Assembly (NCBI GenBank): GCA_934132925.1
Contig: CAKPAL010000039.1
Span: 1-7,179, forward strand
Direction: 5' to 3'
DNA from: an uncultured Bacilli bacterium
GTDB taxonomy: Bacteria > Bacillota_I > Bacilli_A > RF39 > UBA660
DNA length: 7,179 bases
In this document: in pieces, positions 1-5,136 of the stretch
Numbering within the stretch: the stretch's first letter is position 1
Layout: each line of letters starts with the position of its first letter
Position numbers and translations under genes: made by a program
Notes under the pieces: generated by a model
Told to the model about the DNA's origin: nothing
Databases searched by the model: none
What the model saw: only the letters and a program-made list of their open reading frames with translations

Positions 1-555
1 ATATTAGCAGTATTAATATCATTAATTGGAATTATTATCTATGTAAGTTTTAGATTTAGATTTAATTATGCTATAAGCGGAATTATTGCTTTAATACATG
101 ATGCTTTAATTACTATAATATTCTTTGGTATATTTAAATTACAAATAGACTCTGTCTTTATCGCAGCTATCCTTACTATAATTGGTTATTCAATTAACGA
201 TACTATTGTAACCTTCGATATGATAAGAAGAAATTATAAAGAAAGAAACATAACTAAAAAAGAAGACTTACCTGAATTAGTTAATGATTCTGTAAGATTA
301 ACTTTCTTTAGATCACTTATGACCACTGCTACAACAATTGTACCAATTATATGTCTAATTGTACTTGGTTCACATGAAATATTAAACTTTAACATTGCTT
401 TATTAGTAGGCTTTATAGCAGGCGTCTTCTCTTCAATATATATATCCAATAGCCTATGGTTAATTCTAGAAGGTAGGAGATTATCAAAAACGCCAAAAGT
501 TAAAAAAGTAAAAGAAGAGAAAGAAGAAATGCAAATAAAAGGAATTAATTGCTAA
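1..555 (+). CDS. secF: Protein translocase subunit SecF, C-terminal part (5' end outside window)
   Basis: SecF, or the SecF half of a SecDF fusion, is the membrane partner of SecD. It helps the SecYEG channel complete protein export using the proton gradient. The frame is open from base 1, giving 184 visible residues ending in TAA. Family signatures are clear: a YVSFRFRF segment near residue 14, the IALIHDALIT helix near 29-39, the hallmark GYSINDTIVTFD near 62-73, and a late ALLVGFIAGVFSSIYIS helix near 133-149. About five hydrophobic segments are visible, followed by a short lysine/glutamate-rich cytoplasmic tail. The start lies outside the window, so whether SecD is fused cannot be told. 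It lies just upstream of rel, as SecDF or SecF often does in Bacillota. The assignment to the family is firm. Confidence 0.95.
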   Translation: MLAVLISLIGIIIYVSFRFRFNYAISGIIALIHDALITIIFFGIFKLQIDSVFIAAILTIIGYSINDTIVTFDMIRRNYKERNITKKEDLPELVNDSVRLTFFRSLMTTATTIVPIICLIVLGSHEILNFNIALLVGFIAGVFSSIYISNSLWLILEGRRLSKTPKVKKVKEEKEEMQIKGINC

Positions 556-563
556 TATATATA

Positions 564-592
564 TAGGCTTACAGGACAACCTTGTAAGCCTA
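564..592 (+). terminator. Stem-loop between secF and rel, terminator-like but without a U-tract
   Basis: A stem of 12 base pairs (one G-U) is formed by 564-575 and 581-592, with a five-base ACAAC loop. Its core is AGGCTTACA against TGTAAGCCT. It sits 9 bases after the secF stop and ends 28 bases before the rel start. The following bases (ATTAATATAA) are not a run of T, so it is a poor intrinsic terminator. It could be a partial terminator, an RNA-processing or stability element, or a leader structure for rel. The fold is certain; the function is not. Confidence 0.4.
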
Positions 593-620
593 ATTAATAT
601 AATAAAATGGAGGCATTAAT

Positions 621-2792
621 ATGAGTAAAAAAACAATTAATATAACTATCGATGATTTAATCGAACGATTTAAAAAATATAATGATAATGAAGAAGATAT
701 TGCTTTAATAAGAAAAGCCTATGATTATGCTGAAAAAAAACATTTTGGACAAAAAAGAATATCTGGAGATGATTATATTCTTCATCCATTAAATGTAGCA
801 CTAATATTAACTGAGATATCTGCAGATGCTTCTTGTATGGCTGCTGCTCTTCTTCATGATACAATAGAGGACTCTGATGCCACTAAAGAAGAAATTGAAA
901 AATTATTTGGCACCGAAGTGGCCTTATTAGTAGATGGCGTAACCAAAATTAATAAATTAAACTTCTCTTCCGATTCTGAAGCAAGTGCCGCAAATCAAAG
1001 AAAGATTCTAGTTGGTCTATCAGAGGATCCTCGTGTTATTATCATCAAACTAGCAGATAGGCTTCACAATATGAGAACTATCAATGTTTTATCAGTAGAA
1101 AAACAGAAGAAAAAAGCCAAAGAAACATTAGAAATATTAACTCCTGTTGCTCATAGACTAGGTATATATAAAATCAAAAGTGAATTAGAAGACTTATCGC
1201 TTCGTTATTTAAAGCCTGATGCTTATTTTGATATAGTTGAAAAACTTAACCAAAAAAAGTCAGAACGTGATGCCGCTATCAGTAAGATGATAGGAGAAGT
1301 ATCGGATTTATTAAATGAACATAATATTCCTCATGAAATAAAAGGAAGAAGTAAAAGTATTTATAGCATATATAATAAAATGTCTAAAGGTAAAAGATTT
1401 GATGATATTTACGATATATTAGCCCTTAGAGTATTCGTAGATACTGAGCAAGAATGTTATTTAGCCCTAGGACTTATTCATTCTAAATATAAGCCAGTAC
1501 CAAAAAGATTTAAAGATTATATTGCTATGCCAAAAACTAACTTGTATCAATCACTACATACAACTGTTTTTGGGATAGATGGTAACTTATTTGAAATTCA
1601 AATAAGAACTTATGAAATGGATAAAATAGCAGAATATGGTATAGCATCACATTGGTCATATAAGGAACATAAGGATGGAGAAAAATCTTCTAAAGATGCT
1701 ATGGAACAAAAACTACAAATATTCAGAAATATCATCGAATTAAATGAAGAAGCAAACAATCCAGAAGAGTTTATTTCTTCAGTAAAAAAAGATATTTTAA
1801 CTAATGATGTTATATATGTTTATACACCAAAAGGTGATGTAATAGAACTTCCTAAAGATTCCACTCCAGTAGATTTTGCTTATAAAGTTCATAGTGAAGT
1901 AGGAGATCATGTATCTCTAGCTATTGTTAATGATAATATAGTAACATTAGACTATAAACTAAAAACAGGAGATATTATTAAAGTAAATACTAATAATGCT
2001 GTTAAACCAAGCAAAGATTGGCTTAACTTCGTTGTTACAACAGGAGCTAAAAATAAAATTAAAAGTTATTATAGCAAACTAGAAAAAGATGAAAATATCG
2101 AAAAAGGAACTGAATTATTAGAGAAAGAACTTAGAAAAGAAAATATTGGTATTAATGAATTTTTATCTAATAAGAATATTGAAATTATCTTAAATGAACT
2201 TAAACTAAATGATGTTAATGATATTTATATCAATATTGCTACTGGTAAAAATACTCCAGCATCGATCATTAAAATAATTACTAGTAACAATACTGAAAAG
2301 AAAGATATAGATATAGCTACTAAAATAAATGAAACTACTTATTATAAAGAAACAAATAGTAATAATGATGTTTTAGTTGAAGGTATTAGTGAGATAAAAA
2401 CAAGTTTAAGTAGTTGTTGTAAACCAATACCAGGAGATAATATTATTGGTTATATAACTAGAGGTTCAGGTATTACAGTACATAGAATTAATTGTCATAA
2501 TATTACTGATACTGATGAAAGATTAATTAATGTTAAATGGAATACTTTAAAAGATAAAAAATATCCATCAGATATATTAGTATATACAAATACTTATGAT
2601 AATTTATTAGATATAATAACTAAAGCATCCGCTAATAACATTATTATAGATAGTATAGCTACTATTAATAAAAGTGAATATAAAGTATATAGAATGACTG
2701 TAATAGTAGGAAATAAAGATATATTAGAAAAATTTATGAATGATTTATTAAATTTAAATTTTGTTCAGAAAGTAGAAAGAGAGGTAATATAA
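621..2792 (+). CDS. rel: Bifunctional (p)ppGpp synthetase/hydrolase Rel (RelA/SpoT family)
   Basis: This enzyme makes the alarmone (p)ppGpp from ATP and GDP/GTP on starved ribosomes and also degrades it, setting the stringent response. At 723 aa it has the usual length of a Bacillota Rel (about 730), and all domains are present. The HD hydrolase (about 30-180) has R46, H55, H79-D80, E83-D84 and D146. The synthetase (about 235-350) has R243, D265, Y309 and E325, with RFKD at 296-299, the RXKD motif of bifunctional enzymes rather than the EXDD of hydrolase-dead RelA. TGS (about 396-457) carries H424. A helical region precedes a zinc-finger-type domain (C599, C600, H621, C625), and an ACT/RRM domain covers about 648-723. 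The ATG follows a TGGAGG ribosome site (608-613) by 7 bases. Both activities look intact by motif. It is often called relA in Bacillota. Confidence 0.97.
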   Translation: MSKKTINITIDDLIERFKKYNDNEEDIALIRKAYDYAEKKHFGQKRISGDDYILHPLNVALILTEISADASCMAAALLHDTIEDSDATKEEIEKLFGTEVALLVDGVTKINKLNFSSDSEASAANQRKILVGLSEDPRVIIIKLADRLHNMRTINVLSVEKQKKKAKETLEILTPVAHRLGIYKIKSELEDLSLRYLKPDAYFDIVEKLNQKKSERDAAISKMIGEVSDLLNEHNIPHEIKGRSKSIYSIYNKMSKGKRFDDIYDILALRVFVDTEQECYLALGLIHSKYKPVPKRFKDYIAMPKTNLYQSLHTTVFGIDGNLFEIQIRTYEMDKIAEYGIASHWSYKEHKDGEKSSKDAMEQKLQIFRNIIELNEEANNPEEFISSVKKDILTNDVIYVYTPKGDVIELPKDSTPVDFAYKVHSEVGDHVSLAIVNDNIVTLDYKLKTGDIIKVNTNNAVKPSKDWLNFVVTTGAKNKIKSYYSKLEKDENIEKGTELLEKELRKENIGINEFLSNKNIEIILNELKLNDVNDIYINIATGKNTPASIIKIITSNNTEKKDIDIATKINETTYYKETNSNNDVLVEGISEIKTSLSSCCKPIPGDNIIGYITRGSGITVHRINCHNITDTDERLINVKWNTLKDKKYPSDILVYTNTYDNLLDIITKASANNIIIDSIATINKSEYKVYRMTVIVGNKDILEKFMNDLLNLNFVQKVEREVI

Positions 2793-3229
2793 TGAGAGTA
2801 GTAGTACAAAGAGTTATTAATTCCAGTGTTGAAGTAGATAATAAGATAGTAGGTAAGTCTGATAAAGGTTTAATGTTACTAGTAGGTTTTACTGAAGGAG
2901 ATAGTTCTAAAGAGATAGATTGGATGGTAGATAAAGTTATTAATTTAAGAATATTTGAGGATGAAAATGATATTATGAATAAAAGTTTATTAGATATTAA
3001 TGGAAATATTTTATCTATAAGTCAATTTACTCTATATGGAGATGCTTCTAAAGGTAGAAGACCGTCTTATATAAAAGCCTTAAGTGGAGATAAAGCTACA
3101 TTATTATATGATGAGTTTAATAATAAATTAAGAGAAAAAGGAATAGAAGTTGGTACAGGCATCTTTGGTGCTGATATGAAAGTATCATTAGTAAATGATG
3201 GCCCAGTAACTATATTATTAGAGAAGTAG
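2792..3229 (+). CDS. dtd: D-aminoacyl-tRNA deacylase (DTD)
   Basis: DTD is a cytoplasmic proofreading enzyme that hydrolyses D-amino acids (and glycine mischarged on tRNA-Ala) from tRNA. It acts as a homodimer whose active site uses main-chain atoms. The protein is 145 aa, the standard length, and begins MRVVVQRV as the family does. It carries the SQFTLYGD motif at 77-84, KGRRPSY at 87-93, a GIFGADM segment at 123-129, and the Gly-cisPro motif in NDGPVT at 135-140 that excludes L-aminoacyl substrates. Its ATG shares one base with the rel TAA (TAATG), and a ribosome site (AGAGAGGT, 2777-2784) lies inside the end of rel, so the two are very likely co-transcribed and translationally coupled. The rel-dtd pairing is widespread in Bacillota. 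The gene ends in TAG inside a terminator stem. Confidence 0.96.
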   Translation: MRVVVQRVINSSVEVDNKIVGKSDKGLMLLVGFTEGDSSKEIDWMVDKVINLRIFEDENDIMNKSLLDINGNILSISQFTLYGDASKGRRPSYIKALSGDKATLLYDEFNNKLREKGIEVGTGIFGADMKVSLVNDGPVTILLEK

Positions 3230-3250
3230 ATTAATCTACTTTTTCTTTTT
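3221..3250 (+). terminator. Intrinsic terminator of the rel-dtd transcript
   Basis: Bases 3221-3230 pair with 3235-3244 around a TTAA loop. The six innermost pairs (AGTAGA/TCTACT) are perfect Watson-Crick; the outer part mixes A-U and G-U pairs. The 3' arm runs into a T-rich tail (TTTTCTTTTTCC). The stem overlaps the last codons and the TAG stop of dtd. This closes the housekeeping block before the convergent downstream gene. Confidence 0.8.
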
Positions 3251-3276
3251 CCTTTCGTGCCTGTAGTCACTCTAGG

Positions 3277-3304
3277 TTTTCTAATGCCTAAGGTCATTAG
3301 AAAA
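3277..3304. repeat. Perfect 10-bp inverted repeat in the convergent intergenic region
   Basis: TTTTCTAATG (3277-3286) and CATTAGAAAA (3295-3304) are perfect inverted copies with an eight-base spacer. Neither strand has a T-run after the stem, so it is not a classical terminator. Its right arm overlaps the U-tract of the minus-strand terminator at 3301-3334, so both hairpins could not form fully at once. It may be a backup or remnant of convergent termination. Confidence 0.5.
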
Positions 3305-3334
3305 AAGTTTAGAGCCTTAATTGTCTCTAAACTT
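3301..3334 (-). terminator. Intrinsic terminator of the 185-aa minus-strand gene
   Basis: Read on the minus strand, AAGTTTAGAG (3334-3325) pairs perfectly with CTCTAAACTT (3314-3305) around a ten-base loop. The last stem bases continue into a run of six T (3306-3301). It begins 10 bases beyond the TAA of the minus-strand gene, the expected place for its terminator. Confidence 0.85.
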
Positions 3335-3343
3335 ATGTGTTAT

Positions 3344-3901
3344 TTATTTAGTTCTTTTTAAAGTATATATATTTTTTGATATTTCTTCTGTTTCAAATCT
3401 TTCTGATTTTGTAGATTGTGATAATATCATTCCAAATAGTGATGAATAATCAATATGACTATTAAGGTTATTAATTTCTTTAATAACTTTCTTTGCTTCT
3501 CTTAATTGTTTTTTGTCTTTTTTGTTTTCTATATGAACCGAAACATCTTTAATAACATCAAACCAACCTGCAACACTGCCTTTAACCATAAATTCTTTTG
3601 CTAATAAATAGGTTATAACATAACTATAATTTTTAAAATATATATTTTTTGTTTTCAAAGTGTCTACAGTCATATGATATTTAGATTTACCGATATAAAA
3701 TTCATTTATATCTTGTGTAGTTTCTTCAGTTTGTTTTTCAATTTCACCATCAGTGATTATTATTGTTTTAATACGTTTGTCTTCAAAACCTTTTGCTTCC
3801 TTATCTATTTTACCATTGCTTGGATCTTGCCAAGCAGGAAAACTTTTTGTTACTTCAATTACCTTTAGTGGTTCATTTTCTTTTAATTCCCTAATTTTCA
3901 T
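3344..3901 (-). CDS. Hypothetical protein, 185 aa, unrecognised
   Basis: I do not recognise this family. The protein is soluble-looking, with no signal peptide and no clear membrane segment, and is rich in lysine and glutamate. An N-terminal part (about 1-55) containing FPAWQDPSNG at 21-30 is followed by a strand-like KTIIITDG at 45-52. A central hydrophobic/aromatic segment around 87-120 includes VKGSVAGWFDV, then comes a charged helix (about 124-147) and a polar C-terminus. It is a real gene by signals: an AAGGAGAG ribosome site (minus strand, 3914-3907) five bases from the ATG, a near-consensus promoter a short distance upstream, and a strong terminator after the TAA. It is monocistronic, convergent with dtd and divergent from the 273-aa gene. 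The paired promoters suggest a shared condition of expression, but no function can be assigned. Confidence 0.85.
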   Translation of the reverse strand: MKIRELKENEPLKVIEVTKSFPAWQDPSNGKIDKEAKGFEDKRIKTIIITDGEIEKQTEETTQDINEFYIGKSKYHMTVDTLKTKNIYFKNYSYVITYLLAKEFMVKGSVAGWFDVIKDVSVHIENKKDKKQLREAKKVIKEINNLNSHIDYSSLFGMILSQSTKSERFETEEISKNIYTLKRTK

Positions 3902-3924
3902 AATATCTCTCCTTGTAGTTATAT

Positions 3925-3953
3925 ATTATAGCATAGTTATATATATTTGTAAA
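3925..3953 (-). promoter_or_regulatory. Sigma-A-type promoter for the 185-aa gene, extended -10
   Basis: On the minus strand, -35 TTTACA (3953-3948) is separated by 17 bases from -10 TATAAT (3930-3925), which is preceded by TGC, making an extended -10. Transcription should start near 3918, leaving a leader of about 17 bases that is mostly the ribosome site. Five of six -35 bases and all -10 bases match consensus. Confidence 0.8.
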
Positions 3954-3976
3954 TTACCTTGAAAATAAAGATAGTG

Positions 3977-4005
3977 TTGTAATATTAAAGTTAAGGTGCT
4001 ATAAT
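3977..4005 (+). promoter_or_regulatory. Sigma-A-type promoter for the 273-aa gene, extended -10
   Basis: -35 TTGTAA (3977-3982), a 17-base spacer, and -10 TATAAT (4000-4005) preceded by TGC, an extended -10. The start point should lie near 4012, about 24 bases before the ATG. The 14 bases TGCTATAATATATA (3997-4010) occur again in inverted orientation at 3933-3920 in the divergent promoter. Confidence 0.78.
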
Positions 4006-4035
4006 ATATATAAATTAAATTAGGAGGTTTTATTT

Positions 4036-4857
4036 ATGTATATTGATTTACTTAAAAGAGAATTATTTGGGGAATTAGAAGATTTGGTTAACAATTATAG
4101 AGGAGGAAAAGAAGTAGATTTTACTAGAATAAAAAAAGAGTTTGAAAAACTAGTAAAAGGAGCAGAAGATTGTAAAAATGTAATTGATAACAGAAGAAGT
4201 ATAACAGATAAAGAGTTCTATGATATGTTGGAAGAAATTGCATTTATTGAATGGGATGAAGAGGACTACTATAAAATTATAGGAAAGGCAAATAATATAG
4301 AGTATGTAGGTGATGATACTATTTTGACTACAATGGAGCTATTTTTCCCAACAAATGCAGAACTAGAAGATATTGATTTTTGGGATGATACTGCAGGAAT
4401 AAGCCTAAAAATCCTTTATACTAAAGACTTTAAAATTGATGATGAACATTATTATACTATTGAAGAAATAGAAAGATTAATAGCAGAAAAGAAAATATTT
4501 GTTATTTGGGAAGAACAAAGAACATTTTATTGTGATGAAGATTTTGAGCCAGAAAAACCTAAATCATTTGGTTATGATTATTATGAATCAGGTGAAATGG
4601 AAAGTGATTTCTTTACAGAAAATGGAAAATATTTTCTATATACTTTAAAGTATATAAGAGAAAAAATAAATACTAAGTCATTAAAGAAACTTTATAATGG
4701 CCATTTACAACATTTAAATGCAGTAAATGAAGAATTAACAAATGAAAGTTGGCATACTGAAAAAGATTATCAAAGTGTTAGTAGAGAATGTAAAAAAGTG
4801 TTTGAGCAAAGTGGTTATATGAAAAGAATAAAAAAACTAAATAGTGAATGTAAATAA
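4036..4857 (+). CDS. Hypothetical acidic protein, 273 aa, unrecognised
   Basis: I do not recognise this family. The product is strongly acidic, rich in Asp, Glu and Tyr, with no signal peptide or membrane segment, so probably cytoplasmic. The N-terminal ~65 residues look helical and charged (LFGELEDLVNN, KKEFEKLVKGAEDCKNVI). The middle carries clustered acidic and aromatic stretches: IEWDEEDYY near 71-79, DIDFWDD at 112-118, a helix then VIWEEQRTFYCDEDFE near 156-171, and FGYDYYESGEMESDFF near 178-193. The C-terminus turns basic (GYMKRIKKLNSECK). The start is set by AGGAGG (4022-4027) eight bases before the ATG and by the promoter just upstream. It is transcribed alone, divergently from the 185-aa gene, with a probable terminator about 70 bases after the stop. 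It is a solid gene of unknown role. Confidence 0.85.
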   Translation: MYIDLLKRELFGELEDLVNNYRGGKEVDFTRIKKEFEKLVKGAEDCKNVIDNRRSITDKEFYDMLEEIAFIEWDEEDYYKIIGKANNIEYVGDDTILTTMELFFPTNAELEDIDFWDDTAGISLKILYTKDFKIDDEHYYTIEEIERLIAEKKIFVIWEEQRTFYCDEDFEPEKPKSFGYDYYESGEMESDFFTENGKYFLYTLKYIREKINTKSLKKLYNGHLQHLNAVNEELTNESWHTEKDYQSVSRECKKVFEQSGYMKRIKKLNSECK

Positions 4858-4923
4858 AATATTAATTGATTTTTAATTATATTAATGCAAAAGGTTGATA
4901 TATGATAATTGTATAGATGGAGT

Positions 4924-4958
4924 AGAGTAGTAATTATAATATTATTTACTCTTTCTTT
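4924..4958 (+). terminator. Probable terminator of the 273-aa gene
   Basis: Bases 4924-4934 pair with 4941-4952 around a TATAAT loop, with one bulged T (4945) and one G-U pair. The core GAGTA/TACTC is perfect. The 3' arm leads into TTTCTTTATTTAT. It lies about 66 bases after the TAA. The bulge and low GC make it weaker than the terminator after dtd. Confidence 0.5.
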
Positions 4959-4971
4959 ATTTATGTATAAG

Positions 4972-5015
4972 AAAATCAGCAGCCGTAGTGAAAAGTCACC
5001 GCGACCGCTGATTTC
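4972..5015 (-). ncRNA. GC-rich imperfect hairpin, candidate minus-strand small RNA
   Basis: Bases 4973-4991 and 4996-5014 form a 19-position stem with a four-base loop. Read as plus-strand RNA it has three A-C mismatches (4981/5006, 4983/5004, 4987/5000) and one wobble. Read as minus-strand RNA those three become G-U pairs and only 4986/5001 is mismatched, and 5015/4972 can add another G-U. The minus strand is therefore the better-folding RNA. Its core (4977-5010) is about 62% GC by hand count, in DNA that is otherwise mostly 15-35%. After the stem the minus strand reads TTTTCTTA, a weak U-tract. A good minus-strand promoter would start transcription at about 5016, right at the base of the stem. 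It may be a very short RNA gene, an attenuator-like start, or merely a terminator. No RNA family was recognised. Confidence 0.4.
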
Positions 5016-5022
5016 TGTATTA

Positions 5023-5051
5023 ATCTTATCATAGGTTTGTTTTGTTGTCAA
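5023..5051 (-). promoter_or_regulatory. Minus-strand promoter pointing into the GC-rich hairpin
   Basis: On the minus strand, a perfect -35 TTGACA (5051-5046) is followed by a 17-base spacer and -10 TAAGAT (5028-5023), with a TGA just before it that gives an extended -10. The start would fall near 5018-5016. No credible minus-strand protein gene follows, only the hairpin and then sequence antisense to the end of the 273-aa gene. Confidence 0.55.
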
Positions 5052-5073
5052 TGTTATTTAACATTTTTATTCT
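5045..5073 (+). promoter_or_regulatory. Possible plus-strand promoter for the 577-aa gene
   Basis: -35 TTGTCA (5045-5050), a 17-base spacer and -10 TATTCT (5068-5073), about 57 bases before the gene start near the expected initiation point. The -35 overlaps the minus-strand TTGACA at 5046-5051, so the two promoters would be back to back over one site. The -10 matches consensus at only four of six positions in AT-rich DNA, so it is tentative. Confidence 0.4.
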
Positions 5074-5082
5074 ATTTTATTG

Positions 5083-5126
5083 CTTTTAAGGACCTTTTAT
5101 GATATCATAAATAATACTTTTAAGGA
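5083..5126 (+). promoter_or_regulatory. Structured leader: 16-bp palindrome between two copies of CTTTTAAGGA
   Basis: The palindrome TTTATGATATCATAAA (5096-5111) is perfect. It is flanked by direct copies of CTTTTAAGGA at 5083-5092 and 5117-5126, and the second copy supplies the ribosome site of the 577-aa gene. The first copy puts AAGGA six bases before an ATG (5099) that opens a three-codon ORF (Met-Ile-Ser-TAA) inside the palindrome. The arrangement could be an operator, a leader-ORF translational control, or coincidence in AT-rich sequence. Confidence 0.4.
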
Positions 5127-5136
5127 GTGATGTGCT

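Noticed and set aside
598..603. TATAAT just upstream of rel as a promoter -10
   Set aside because: No acceptable -35 lies 16-18 bases upstream, and the implied start near 610 would fall inside the ribosome binding site (608-613).
234..864. Minus-strand ORFs opposite secF and rel
   Set aside because: They lie opposite strongly conserved coding sequence and have no ribosome sites.
621..2792. A degenerate or monofunctional Rel
   Set aside because: The HD residues, the synthetase residues and the RFKD motif are all present and the length is normal, so both activities look intact.
3674..3962. Plus-strand ORFs opposite the 185-aa gene that look like small hydrophobic proteins
   Set aside because: They are antisense to a gene with full promoter, ribosome site and terminator. 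The hydrophobicity is an artefact of the reverse complement of Lys-rich codons.
4963..5034. A 23-codon plus-strand ORF starting with ATG and running through the GC-rich hairpin
   Set aside because: It has no ribosome binding site. The sequence is better explained by the RNA stem.
4815..5051. A 78-codon minus-strand ORF across the same gap
   Set aside because: It starts with TTG at the -35 of the minus-strand promoter, has no ribosome site, overlaps the end of the 273-aa gene, and its composition is that of translated AT-rich noncoding sequence.
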